Assembly (NCBI GenBank): GCA_024803745.1
Contig: JANJXV010000264.1
Location: 827,501 to 891,500, forward strand
Source of the DNA: Megascapheus bottae
Lineage: Eukaryota > Chordata > Mammalia > Rodentia > Geomyidae
Direction: 5' to 3'
Length of the DNA: 64,000 bases
A model generated the notes under the pieces. The model made no database searches, was not told where the DNA came from, and was given only the letters and a program-made list of their open reading frames with translations. Shown one piece after another: positions 40,772 to 54,681 of the stretch. Positions within the stretch are counted from its first letter, which is position 1. Every line of letters begins with the position of its first letter. The position numbers and the translations under genes were made by a program.

Positions 40772-43700
40772 TACCCGAAACTAAACCTAACCTTAACCCC
40801 AACCCTAAACCTAACCCTAACCCTAACCCTTACCCTAACACTAACCCTAACCCTAACCCTAACCCTAACCCTAACACTTACCCTTACCCTAACCCTAACC
40901 CTAACCCTAAACCTAACCCTAACCGTAACACTTACCCTTACCCTAACCCCAACCCTAATCCTAACCCTAACCCTAACCCTTACACTTATCCTAACCCTTA
41001 CCCTAACCCTAACACTTACCCTTATCGTAAAGCCTACCCTAACCCTAACCCTAACCCTAACCCTTACCCTAACCCTAACCCTAACCCTAACCCTTACCCT
41101 TACCCTAAACCTAAACCTAACCCTAACCCTAACCCTTTCCCTTATCCTAAACCTAAACCTAACCCTAACCCTAACCCTAAAACTTACCCTTATCCTTACC
41201 TTAACCCTAACCTAACCCTAACCCTTCCCTTACCCTAACGCTAACCCTTACCCTTAACTTAACCGTAACCCTAACCCTAACAGTTACCCTTACCCTAACG
41301 CTAACCCTAACCCTAAACTTAACACTAACCCTAACACATACTCTTACCCTAACACTAACCCTAACCCTAACCCTAACCCTTACCCTAACCCTAACCCTAA
41401 CCCTAACACTTACCTTTACCCTAACCCTAACCCTAACCTTAACCCTAAACCTAAATGTAACCCTAAACCTGACCTTTACCCTTACCCTCACCCTAAACCT
41501 AAACGTAAACGTAACCCTATCCCTAACCCTAACCCTAACCTTAACCTTAAACGCTTATCCTTACCCTAACCCTAACCCTAAACCTAACCCTAACCCTAAC
41601 CTTAACCCTAACCCTTTCCCTTACGCTAACCCTCACCCTATCCCTAACCCTAAACCTAACACTTACCCTTACTCTAACCCTAACCCTAAACCTAACTGTA
41701 ACCCTTAACCTTACCCTAACACTAACCCTAAACCTAACCCTAACCCTAACCCTAACCCTAACCCTAACACTTACCCTTACCCTAACCCTAACCCTAACCC
41801 TAAACCTAACCCTAACCGTACCACTTACCCTTACCCTAACCCCAACCCTAATCCTAACCCTAACCCTAACCCTTACACTTATCCTAACCCTTACCCTAAC
41901 CCTAACACTTACCCTTATCGTAAAGCGTACCCTAACCCTAACCCTAACCCTAACCCTTACCCTAACCCTAACCCTAACCCTTACCCTTACCCTAAACCAA
42001 AACCTAACCCTAACCCAAACCCTTTCCCTTATCCTAAACCTAAACCTAACCCTAACCCTAACCCTAAAACTTACCCTTATCTTTACCTTAACCCTAACTA
42101 ACCCTAACCCTTCCCTTACCCTAACGCTAACCCTTACCCTTAACTTAACCGTAACCCTATCCCTAACAGTTACCCTTACCCTAACCCTAACCCTAACTCT
42201 AAACTTAACCCTAATCCTAACCCTAACCCTTGCCCTTACCCTAAACCTAACCCTATACCTATCACTAACCCTAACCCTAACCTTTACCCTTACCCTTACC
42301 CTAATGCTATCCCTAACCCTAACCCTAACCCTAATACATACCCTTACCCTAACCCTAACCCTAACCTTAACCATAACCCTAAACCTAACCCTAAACCTAA
42401 CCCTAACCCTAACCCATACCCTAAACCTAACCCTAATCCTAACCCTTACCCTTACCCTAACCCTAAACCTAACCTTAACCCAAACTTTACCCTAAACCTT
42501 ACCCGTACCCTAACACATACCCTTACCCTAACCCTAACCCTAACCCTTACCCTAACCCTAACCCTAATCCTAACCCGAACCCTAACCCTAACCCTAACCT
42601 AACCCTAACCTTAATGCTAATTCTAACCCTCACCCAAACCCTTACCCTAAACCTAAACCTAAACCTAACCCTAGCCCTAACCCTTACCCTTACACTAACC
42701 GTAACCCTAAACCTAACCCTAACCCTAACCCTAACTGTAAAACCTAACCCTAACCCTAACCCTTACCCTTACACTAACCCTAACCCTCCCCCTAGTCCTT
42801 ACCCTTACCCTCTCCCTAACCCTAACCATGACCTTAACCTAACCCTAACCCTAAACTCTAACCCTAACCCTAACCCTAACACTAACCCTAACCCATAACC
42901 CTAACCCTAAACCTAACCCTAAACTCTAACCCTAACCCTAGCCATAACCCTAAACCTTACCCTTATCCTAACCCTACACCTAACCCTAAAATTTACCCTT
43001 ACCTAACCCCAATCCTAACCCTAACCCTAACCCTAAACCTCACCCTAACCCTAACCCTAACCCTAACCCTAACCCTTAACCTAATGCTAACCCTAACCCC
43101 TAACCCTAATCCTAACCCTAACAATAACCCTAACACTAACCTAACCCTAAACTTAATGCTAACTCTAACCCTAACCCTAACCCATACCCTAAACCTAACC
43201 TTAACCCTAACCCTAACCCTAAGCCTTACACTTACCCTAACCCTAACCCTAACCCTAACCCTAACCCTAATCCTTACCCTAACCCTAACCCCAACACTTA
43301 CGCTTACCCTTACCCTAACCCTAACCCTAACCTTTACCCCAACCCTAACCTAACCATAACCCTAACCCTAACCCTTACCCTTGCCCTAACCCTAACCCTA
43401 AAACTAACCCTAATCCTAACCTAACCCTAACCCTTACCCTAACCCTAACCCTAATACTCACCCTAACCCTTACCCTTACCCTAACCCTAACCCTAACCCT
43501 TATCCTTACCCTTACCCTAACCCTAACCCTAAACCTAACCCTAACTCTTACCCTTATCCTAACACTAACTCTAACCTTAACCCAAACCCTAACCCTAACG
43601 CTAACCCTTACACTTTCCCTAACGTTAACACTAACTCTAACACTTAAACTTACCCTAAACTTAACCCTAACCCTAAACCTAACCCTAACCATAACCCTAA

Positions 43701-43772
43701 ACGTTAACACTAACCCCTAACCCTAACCGTAACACTAACACTTACCCTAACCCTAACCCTAACCCTTACCCT
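40772..43772. repeat. B unit 7 (3001 bp, rearranged)
   Basis: TATCGTAAAG at 41023 and again at 41916 (893 bp apart), AAACGTAAACGT at 41501, no ACCCAGAACT, and a variant TACTCACCC at 43455. About 41.55-41.72 kb also matches the 23.16-23.35 kb segment, so this unit looks like a fusion of different B forms. Confidence 0.72.
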
Positions 43773-46720
43773 TACCCGAAACTAAACCTAACCTTAACCC
43801 CAACCCTAAACCTAACCCTAACCCTAACCATTACCCTAACACTAACCCTAACCCTAGCCCTAACCCTAACACTTATCCTTACTCTAATCCTAACCCTAAC
43901 CTAACCCTTACCCTAACCCTAACCCTAACTCTAACCCTAACACTTACCATTACCCTAACCCTAACCCTAACCCTAACCCTAAACCTTACCCTAACACTAA
44001 CCCTAACCCTAACCCTAACACTTACCCTTACCCTAACCCCAACCCTAATCCTAACCCTAACCCTAACCCTTGCACTTATCCTAACCCTAAACCTAAGCCT
44101 AACACTTACCCTTATCGTAAAGCCTACCCTAACCGTAACCCTAACCCTAACCCTTACCCTAACCCTAACCCTAACCGTAACCATTACCCTTACCCTAAAC
44201 CTAAACCTAAACCTAACCCTAACCCTTTCCCTTACCCCAAACCTAAACCTAAGCCTAACCCTAACCCTAAAACTTACCCTTATCCTTACCTTAACCCTAA
44301 CCCTAACCCGAACCCTTCCCTTACCCTAACGCTAACCCTTACCGTTTCCTTAACCTTAACCCTAACCCTAACAGTTACCCTCACCCTAACGCTAACCTAA
44401 CCCTAACCTTAACCCTAACCCTAACACATACTCTTACCCTAACACTAACCCTAACCCTAACCGTAACCCTAAACCTAAACCTAACCCTAACCCTAACCCT
44501 AACCGTTAAACTAACCCTATCCCTAACCCTAAACTTTACCCTTACCCTAAACCTAACCCTAACCCTAACACTAACCCTAACGCTTACCCTAACCCTAACC
44601 CTAACCCTTATCCTAACCCTAACCCTAACCCTAACCTTAAACGTTAACCTAACCCTAACAATAACCCTAACCTCTAACCCTAACCCTTACCCTAACCCAA
44701 GCCTAACCCTAACCCTAACCCCTAACCCTAACCCTAACACTAACCCCTATCCCTAACCATAACCCTAACACTTACCCTTATCCTAACCCTAACCCTAACT
44801 CTAACACTTACCCTTACCCTAACCCCTAACCCTAACCCTAACCCTAACCCTAACCTTAACACTAACCCTAACCCTTACCAGAACCCTAACCCGAACCCTA
44901 ACCTTAACCGTAACCCTGGCCCTAATCCTTACCCTTACCCTAAAACTAACCCTAACCCTAACCCTAACCCTAACCCTAAGCGTAACAATTGCCCTTACCC
45001 TAACCCTAACCCTAAACCTAACACTAACCCTAACCCTAACCCTTATCCTTACCCAACCCCAACCCTAAACCTAACCCTAACCCTAACACCTAACCCTAAC
45101 CCTAACCCTTACCCTTATTCTAAACCTAACCCTAACACTTACCTTACCCTAACCCCTACCCTAACCCTAACCCTAACCCTAACACTTACCTTTACCCTAA
45201 CCCTAACCCTAACCTTAACCCCAACCCCAAACCTAACCCTAACACTAACCCTAACTATTACCTTTACCCTAACCCTAAACCTAAACCTAACCCTAACCCT
45301 AACCCTAACCCTTACACTAACACTAACACTAATCCTAACCCTAACCCTTACCCTTAACTTTACCCTAACCCTAACAATAAACCTAAACCTAACCCTAAGC
45401 CTAACACTAAACCTAACCCCTAACACTAACAATAACCCTAACTCTTACCCTTATCCTAACCCTAACCCTAACCCTAACACTTACCCTTACCCTAACCCCA
45501 TCCCTAACCCTAAAACTAACCCTAACCCTTACCCTAACCCTAACCCTAACCCTAACAATTACCATTACCCTAACGCTAATTCTAACCCTAACCCTAACTC
45601 TAACCCTTAACCTAACACATACACTTACCCTAACCCTAACCCTTACCGTAACCCTAAACCTAAACGTAACCCTAAACCTGACCCTTACACTTAACCTCAC
45701 CCTAACCCTAAACGTAAACGTAACCCTAACCCTAACCCTAACCTTAACCCTAAATGCTTATCCTTACCCTAACCCTAACCCTAAACCTAACCCTAACCCT
45801 AACCCTAACCTTAACCCTAACCCTTTTCTTTACGCTAAACCTAACCCTAACCCTAACCCTAAACCTAACACTTACCCTTACTCTAACCCTAACCCTAAAC
45901 CTAACTCTAACCCTTACCCTTACCCTAAATCTAACCCTAACCCTAACCCTAACCACAACCCTAATCCTTACCCTTACCTAACCCTAACCCTAAACCTAAC
46001 CCTAACCATAAACCTAACATTAACCCTAACCCTAACCATTATCCTTACCCTAACCCTAACCCTAAAACTCACCCTAACTCTAAACCTAACCCTAACCCTA
46101 ACCCTAACCCCTAACCCTAACCCTAACCCTTAACCTTACCCTCACCCTAACCCTAACCATTACCCTTATACTAACCCTGACCCTAAACTTAACCCCAACC
46201 CTAAACCTAACCGTAAACCTTAACCTAACCCTTACCCTAACCCTAACACTTACCCTCACCATAACCCTAACCCTAACCCTAAACCTTACCCTAACCCTAA
46301 CCTTAACACTTACCCTTACCCTAACCCTAACCCTTACCCTAACCCTAACCCTAATCCTAACCCTAACACTTACCCTAACCCTAACCCTAACCCTTACCCT
46401 AACCCTAACCCTAACCCTACCCTTACCCTAATCCTAACACTAACCCTAACCCGAACCCCTAACCCTAACCCTTAACATAACCCTGACCCTAACCCTAACC
46501 CTAACCCTTACCCTTACCCTAACCCTAAACCTAACTCTAACCCTAACCCTAAACCTAACCCTTACCCTAACCCTAACCCTAACCCTAACCCTTACCCTAA
46601 CACTACCCCTAACCCTAAACCTAACCTTAAACCTAACCCTAAGCATAACCCCAAACCTAACCCTTACCCTTACCCTTACCCTTACCCTAACCCTAACCCT
46701 AACCCTAACCCTAACCATGA
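43773..46720. repeat. Right part of class B region
   Basis: TATCGTAAAG at 44113 and AAACGTAAACG at 45710. About 45.7-46.2 kb is collinear with 23.1-23.6 kb at an offset near 22.58 kb, including ATGCTTATCC/ACGCTTATCC, TTACGCTAA, CCACAACCC and TATACTAACCCTGACCC. The rest is degenerate hexamer without landmarks. Confidence 0.7.
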
Positions 46721-48295
46721 CCTTAACCTAACCCTAACCCTAACCCTAACCGTAACCCCTAAACCTAACCCTAACCCTAATCCTTACCATTATCCTAACA
46801 CTAAACCTAACCCTATCACTTACCCTTACCCTAACCCCTAGCGTAACCCTAACCCTAACCCTATCACTTACCCTAACCGTAACCCTAACCGTAACCCTAA
46901 ACCTTACACTTACCCTAAACCTAAACCTAACCCTTACCCTAATCCTAAACCTAACCCTAACCCTAAACCTTACCCTTATTTTAACCCTAACCCTAACCCT
47001 TACCCTTACCCTAACGCTATTCCTAACCCTAACCCTAACCCTAATACATACCCTTACCCTAACCCTAACCCTAACCTTAACCGTAACCCTAAACCTAACC
47101 CTAAACCTAACCCTAACCCTAACCCATACCCTAAACCTAACCCTAACCCTAACCCTTACCCTTACCCTAACCCTAACCCTAACCTTAACCCAAACCTTAC
47201 CCTAACCCTAACCCTAACCCTAACCCTTACCCTAACCCTAATCCTAACCCTACACTTACCCTAATCCTAACCCTAACCCTAACCCTAACCCCTAACCCTA
47301 AACCTTAACATAACCCTGACCCTAACCCTAACCCTAATCCTTACCCTAACCCTAACCCTAATCCTAACCCTAACCCTTACCCTTACCTAACTCTAATCCT
47401 AAACCTAAACCTAAATCTAATCCTAACCCTAACCTTAACCCTAACCGTTATCCTTACCCTAACCCTAACCCTAACCCTAACCCTAGCCTTAAACGTAACC
47501 GTAAACCTAACCCTAACCCTAATCCTAACCCTTACCCTTACCCTAACCCTAACCCTAACAGTAACCCTTACCCTTACCCTAACCCTAACCCTAACCCTAA
47601 CCTTAACGCAACCCTAACCCTAACCCTAACCCTAACACTTACACTTACCCTAACCCTAGCGCTAAACCTAACTCTAACCCTAACCCTAACCCTTACCCTT
47701 ACCCTAAACCTAACCCTAATCCTAACTCTAACCCTTACCCTTACCCTAACCCTAACGCTAAACCTAACCCTAATCCTAACCCTAACCCTATCCTTAGCCA
47801 TAAACCTAACCTTAACCCTAACCCTAACCCTTACCCTAACCCTAAACCTGGCCCTAACCCTATCCCTAAACCTAACCCTAACCCTAACACTTACCCTAAC
47901 CCTAACCCTAACCATTGCCCTTATCCTAACCCTAACCCTAAACTTAACCCCAACCCTAAACCTAACCGTAAACCTAACCCTAACCCTAACCCATACCCTA
48001 AACCTAACCCTAACCCTAACCCTTACCCTTACCCTAACCCTAACCCTAACCTTAACCCAACCCTTACCCTATCCCTAACCCTAAACCTAACCCTTACCCT
48101 TACCCTAACACATACCCTTACCCTAACCCTAACCCTAATCCTTACCCTAACCCTAACCCTAATCCTAACCCTAACCCTTACCCTTACCTAACCCTAATCC
48201 TAAACCTAACCCTAAACCTAATCCTAACCCTAACCTTATCCCTAACCGTTATCCTTACCCTAACCATAACCCTAACCCTAACCCTAACCCTAACC
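46721..48295. repeat. 1.57 kb tandem duplication, copy 1
   Basis: CCATGACCTTAACC near 46725 recurs near 48294 (offset 1569 bp), and the offset becomes 1573 bp by 47.9 kb. Shared words include TATCACTTACCC, CCCCTAGC, TAGCGCTAA and TTAGCCATAAACC. Similarity runs to about 48.08 kb, with scattered base changes and small indels. Confidence 0.82.
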
Positions 48296-49650
48296 ATGAC
48301 CTTAACCTAACCCTAACCCTAACCCTAACCTTAACCCCTAAACCTAACCCTAACCCTAATCCTTACCATTATCCTAACACTAAACCTAACCCTATCACTT
48401 ACCCTTACCCTAACCCCTAGCCTAACCCTAACCCTAACCCTATCCCTTACCCTAACCCTAACCCTAACCGTAACCGTAAACCTTACACTTACCCTAAACC
48501 TAAACCTAACCCTTACCCTAATCCTAACCCTAACCCTAACCCTAAACCTTACCCTTATCTTAACCCTAACCCTAACCCTTATCCTTACCCTAACGCTATC
48601 CCTAACCCTAACCCTAACCCTAATACATACCCTTACCCTAACCCTAACCCTAACCTTAACCGTAACCCTAAACCTAAGCCTAAACCTAACCCTAACCCTA
48701 ACCCATACCCAAAACCTAACCCTAACACTAACCCTTACCCTTACCCTAACCCTAACCCTAACCTTAACCCAACCCTTACCCTAACCCTAACCCTAACCCT
48801 AACCCTAACCCTTACCCTAACCCTAACCCTAACCCTACACTTACCCTAATCCTAACCCTAACCCTAACCCTAACCCTTAACCCTAAACCTTAACATAACC
48901 CTGACCCTAACCCTAACCCTAATCCTTACCCTAACCCTAATCCTAATCCTAACCCTAACCCTTACCCTTACCTAACCCTAATACTAAACCTAACCCTAAA
49001 TCTAATCCTAACCCTAACCTTAACCCTAACCGTTATCCTTACCCTAACCCTAACCCTAACCCTAACCCTAGCCTTAAACGTAACCGTAAACCTAACCCTA
49101 ACCCTAACCCTTACCCTTACCCTAACCGTAACCCTAACAGTAACCCTTACCCTTACCCTAACCCTAACCCTAACCCTAACCTTAATGCAACCCTAACCCT
49201 AACCCTAACCCTAACACTTACACTTACCCTAACGTTAGCGCTAATCCTAACCCTAACCCTAACCCTTACCCTTACCCTAAACCTAACCCTAATCCTAACT
49301 CTAACCCTTACCCTTACCCTAACCCTAACCCTAAACCTAACCCTAATCCTAACCCTAACCCTATCCTTAGCCATAAACCTAACCTTAACCCTAACACTAA
49401 CCCTTACCCTAACCCTAAACCTGGCCCTAACCCTATCCCTAAACCTAACCCTAACCCTAACACTTACCCTAACCCTAACCCTAACCATTGCCCTTATCCT
49501 AACCCTAACCCTAAACTTAACCCCAACCCTAAACCTAACCGTAAACCTAACCCTAACCCTAACCCATACCCTAAACCTAACCCTAACCCTAACCCTTAAC
49601 CTTACCCTAACCCTAACCCTAACCTTAACCCAACCCTTACCCTAACCCTA
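48296..49650. repeat. 1.57 kb tandem duplication, copy 2
   Basis: Second copy of 46.72-48.08 kb. It is more diverged than the 1746 and 5217 bp pairs (for example GTTAGCGCTAATCC near 49232 against CCTAGCGCTAAACC near 47655), so it is older. Confidence 0.82.
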
Positions 49651-52600
49651 ACCCTAACCCTAACCCTTACCCTTGTACTAAACCTGGCCCTAAACTTAAA
49701 CCCAACCCTAAACCTAACCCTAACTCTAACCTCAAACCTAACCATAACCATAACCCCAAACCTAACCCATACCCTTACCCTAAACCTACCCCTAAGCCTA
49801 ACCCTAACCCTAACCCTAACCCTAACTCTAAACTTAACCCTAACCCTAACCCTAACCCTTGCCCTTACCCTAACCCTAACCCTAAACCTATCACTAACCC
49901 TAACCCTAACCCTAACCCTTAACCTTAACCTAACCGTAACCCTAACTCTAACCTTAACCCAACCCTAAACCTAACCCTAACCCTAACCCGAACCCTAACC
50001 CTTACCCTTACCCTAACACTAACTCTGAACCTAAACCGAACAATAACCCTATCCCTAACCATAATTCTTATCCTTACCCTAACCCTAACCCTAAACCTAA
50101 CCCTAACCCTACCCCTAACCCTTACCCTTTTCCTAACCCTAACCCTAAACCTAACACTTACCCTTACCCTAACCCTAAACCTAACCCTAAAACTAACCCT
50201 AACCCTAACATTAACCCAACCCTAACCCTAACTCTAATCCTTACCCTAACACTAACTCTAACCATAATCCTTACCCTAACCCTAACCCTACCCCTAACCC
50301 TCACCCTTTCCCTAACCATAACACTAACCCTAACCCATACACTTACCCTAACCCTAAACCTAACCCTAAACCTAACCCTAACGCTAACCCTAACACTAAC
50401 CTTAAACCCTAACACTAACCCTAACCCCTAACCCTAACCCTTAACCTAACCCTAACCCTAACCCTAACCCTAACCCTAACCTAACCCTAACCCTAACCCT
50501 AACCCTTGCCCTAACACAATTCCTAAACTTAACCCCAAATCTAAACCCAACCCTAACCCTAACCCTAACACCTACCCTTACCCTAACCCTAACCCTAACC
50601 CTAACCATAAACCTAACATTAACCCTAACCTTAACCGTTATCCTTACCCTAACCCTAAACCTAAAACTAACCCTAACCTTAACCCTAAACCTAACCCCTA
50701 CCCCTTACCCTTACCCTAACCCTAACCCTAACCCTAACCCAAACCCTTACCCTAAACCTAACCCTAACCCGAACCCGAACCCTAACCCTTAACCTATCCT
50801 AACACTAACTCTGAACCTAAACCGAACAATAACCCTATCCCTAACCCTAACTCTTAACCTTACCCTAACCCTAACCCTAAACCTAACCCTAACCCTACAC
50901 CTAAACCTTACCCTTTCCCTAACCCTAACCCTAAACCTAACCCTTACCCTTACCCTAACCCTAAACCTAACCCTAAACCTAACCCTAACCCTAACCCTAA
51001 ACCTTACCCTTATCTTAAGCCTAACCCTAAACCTAACCCTTACCCCTACCCTAAGGCTAAACCTAACCCTAACCCTAACTCTAACCCTAACCCTAACATA
51101 TATCCTTACCCTAACCCTAACCCTAGCCTTAACCGTAACCCTAAACTAACCATAACCCTAACCCTTACCCTTACCCTAACCCTAACCCTAACCGTAACCC
51201 TTACCCTTACCCTACCCCTAACCCTCACCTTAACGCAAACCTAAACCTAACCCTAACCCCATCCCTAACACTTACACTAACCCTAACCCTAGCGCTAAAC
51301 CTAACCCTAACCCTAACCCTAACCCTTACCCTAAACCTAACCCTAATCCTAACTCTAACCCTTACCCTTACCCTTACCCTAACCCTAACCCTAAACCTAA
51401 CCCTAATCCTAACCCTAACCCTAACCTTATCCATAAACCTTATCCTTACCCTAAACCTAACACTAACCCTAACACTGAAAATAACCCTAAACCTAAACCT
51501 AACCTTAACCCTAACCCTAACCCTAACCCTAATCCTAACCCTTAACCTAACACTAACCCTAACCCTAACCCTAACCCTTACCCTTACCCTAAACCTAAAC
51601 CTAACCCTTACCCGTACCCTAACATTAACCCTAACCCTAACCCTTACTCTAACCCTAAGCCTAACCCTAAACCTAAACCTAACCATAACCCTAACCCTTA
51701 CCTTTACCCTAACCCTAAACCTAAATGTAACCCTAACCCTTACTCTTACCCTTACCCTCACCTAAACTTGAACCTAACCCTAACCCTAACCCTAACACTA
51801 ACCTTAACCCTAAACCCTTATCCTTACCCTAACCCTAACCCTAACCATGAACCTAAACCTAACCCTAACCTTAACCCTAACCCTTTCCCTTAACCTAACC
51901 CTAAACCTAACCATAAACCTAACATTAACCCTAACCTTAACCGTTATCCTTACCCTAACCCTAAACCTACAACTAACCCTAACCCTAACCATAACCCTAA
52001 CCCCTACCCCTAACCCTACCCCTTACCCTTACCCTAATCCTAACCCTAACCCTAAACCTAACACTTACCATAACCCTAACCCTCACCTTTACCCTTATAC
52101 TAAACCTGACCCTAAACTTAAACCCAGCCCTAAACCTAACCCTAACACTAACCCTAACCATAACCTCAAACCTAACCATAACCATAACCCCAAACCTGAC
52201 CCTTACCCTTACCCTAAACCTAAAGCTAAGCCAAACCCTAACCCTAACCCTAACCCTAACCCTAACTCTAAACTTAACCCTAACCCTAACCCTAACCCTT
52301 GCCCTTACCCTAACCCTAACCCTAAACCTATCACTAACCCTAACCCTAACCCTAACCATTAAACTTAAGCTAACCCTAACCCTAACCCTAACCTTAACCG
52401 AACCCTAAACCCAACCCTAATTCTAACCCTATACCTTACCCTTACCCTAACCCTAGCGCTAAACCTAACCACAACCCTTACCCTTACGCTAACCCTAACC
52501 CTAAACCTAACCCTAAACCTAACTCTAACCATAACCTTAACCCTAACCCTTATCCTTACCCTAATCCTAACCCTAAACCTAACACTAAACCTAGACCTAA
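49651..52600. repeat. Class C region, second occurrence
   Basis: CTCTGAACCTAAACCGAAC followed by AATAACC occurs with TCTGAAC at 50024 and at 50810, a 786 bp (131 hexamer) direct repeat. From about 51.2 kb the sequence is collinear with 2.54-4.5 kb. The AAACCTATCACTAACC element occurs at about 49.89 and 52.33 kb, as at 3.95 kb. Confidence 0.75.
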
Positions 52601-53810
52601 CCTTTGCCCTACCCTAACCCTAACTCTAAACCTAACCCTAACACTTACCCTAACACTAACCCTAACCCTAACCCTAACACTTACCCGTACCCTAACCCTA
52701 ACCCTAAACTTTACCCTTACCCTAACCCTAACCCTAACCTGAACACTTACCCTTACCCTTACCCTAACACTAACCCTAACCCAAACCCTAAACCTAACCC
52801 TAACCCTAACCCTAAGCCTTACCCTTTCCCTAACCCTAACGCTAAACCTAACCCTTACCCTTACCCTAACCCTAACCCTATCCCTATCCCTAACCCTAAC
52901 CTTAACCCAACCCTAATCCTATCCCTAACCCTTACCCTATCCCTAACCCTAACCCTAACCCTAAACCTGACCCTAAACCTAACCCTAACCCTAACACTAA
53001 GCCTAAGCTTAAACCTAACCCAAACCCAAACCCTAACCCTAACCCGTACCTTTCCCTAACCCTAACCCTAAACCTAACCCTAACCGTAACCCTAACCCTG
53101 AGCCTTACCCTTACCCTTACCCTAACCCTAACCCTTACCCTACACCTAACCTAACCCTAACCCTTACCCTTACCCTAACCCTAACCCAAACTCTGACCCT
53201 TACCATTACCCTAACCCTAACCCCAAACCTAAACCTTACCCTAACCCTAAACATAACCCTGACCCTAACTCTAATCCTTACCCTAACACTAACCCTAACC
53301 CTAACCCAAGGCCTAACACTTACCCTTACCTAACCCTAACCCTAACCCTAAGGCTTACCCTTCCCCTAACCCTAAACCTAACCCTAACCCTAACCCTAAC
53401 CCTTACCCTTACATTAACCCTAACCCTAACCTTAACCCTAACCCGAACCCTAACCCTAACCTTAAACCTAACCTTAATCCTAACCCTTATCCTTACCCTA
53501 ACCCTAACCATAACCCTAACCCTAAGCCTAACCCTAACCCTAAACCTAACCCTTACCCTTACCCTTACGCGAACCCTAACCCGAAACCTAACCGTAACCC
53601 TTACCCTAACGCTAACCCTAACCCTAACACCTAACCGTAACCCTAACCCTAACCCTTACTATTACCCTAACCCTAACCCTAACTCTGACCCTTACCATTA
53701 CCCTAACCCTAATCCTAACTTTAACCGCAACCATAAACCTAACCCTAACCCTAACCATAACCCTTACCTAACTCTAATCCTTACCCTAACCCTAAGCCTA
53801 ACCCTTCCCT

Positions 53811-53924
53811 AGGCCTAACACTTACCCTTACCCTAACCCTAAACATAACCCTAACGCTTACCCTTACCCTAAACCTAAACCTAACCCTGACCCTAACACT
53901 AACCCTAAACCTAACCGCCAACCC
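53811..53924. repeat. A cassette 6 (106 bp spacing)
   Basis: AGGCCT at 53811 and GCCAACCC at 53917. The tail reads CCCCTAACAATATCCC. Confidence 0.85.
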
Positions 53925-54182
53925 TAACCCTCACACTAACCCCTAACAATATCCCTAACCATAACCATAACCCTTACCCTTTTCCTAACCCTACCACTAA
54001 CCTAAAACTTACCCTTACCCTAACCCCTCCCTAACACTAACCCTAATCCTAACCCTTCCCCTAACCCTAATCCTAACCCTAACCAGAACCTAACCCTTAC
54101 CCTTACCCTAACCTTAAACCTAACCCTAACACTAACCCTTACCTTACACTAACCCTAACCCAAATCTTAACCCTAACACGAA

Positions 54183-54224
54183 CCCTAACCCTAACCCTAA
54201 CCCTAACCCTAACCCTAACCCTAA
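54183..54224. repeat. Longest perfect CCCTAA run noticed (seven units)
   Basis: Seven uninterrupted CCCTAA hexamers. Five or six in a row occur elsewhere (for example near 40063 and 58430). Nothing close to a terminal-type pure tract was seen. Confidence 0.8.
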
Positions 54225-54573
54225 CATCAACCCAACCCTAACCCTATCCCTAACCCTTACCCTTACCCGAACCCAAACCCTAACTTTAACCCCACCCTAA
54301 CCCTAACTCTAACCCTTACCCTAACACTAACTCTAACCATAATCCTTCCCCTAACCCTAACCCTAAACCTACATCTAACCCTTATCCTTTGCCTAACCGT
54401 AACACTAACCCTAACCCTGACCCTTACCCTAACCCTATACCTAACCCTAAACCTAACCCTAACCCTAATTCTAACACTAACCTTAAACCTAACATAAACC
54501 CTAACACTAACCCTAACCCGTACCCTAACCCTAACTCTAATCCTTACCCTAACCCTAACCCTAACCCTACCCT

Positions 54574-54681
54574 AGGCCTAACACTTACCCTTACCCTAAA
54601 CCTAAACCTAACAATGACCCTTACCCTAACCCTAAACCTAACCCTGACCGTAACACTAACCCTAAACCTAACCGCCAACCC
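54574..54681. repeat. A cassette 7 (100 bp spacing)
   Basis: AGGCCT at 54574 and GCCAACCC at 54674: one hexamer shorter than standard. Confidence 0.85.

Noticed and set aside
988..53010. AAGCTT and AGGCCT words as functional restriction or regulatory sites
   Set aside because: Useful as landmarks of class A, but there is no evidence of function beyond shared ancestry of the copies.
54183..54224. Seven perfect hexamers as a terminal telomere or new telomere seed
   Set aside because: Only 42 bp long, flanked on both sides by degenerate repeat. Runs of five or six occur throughout.
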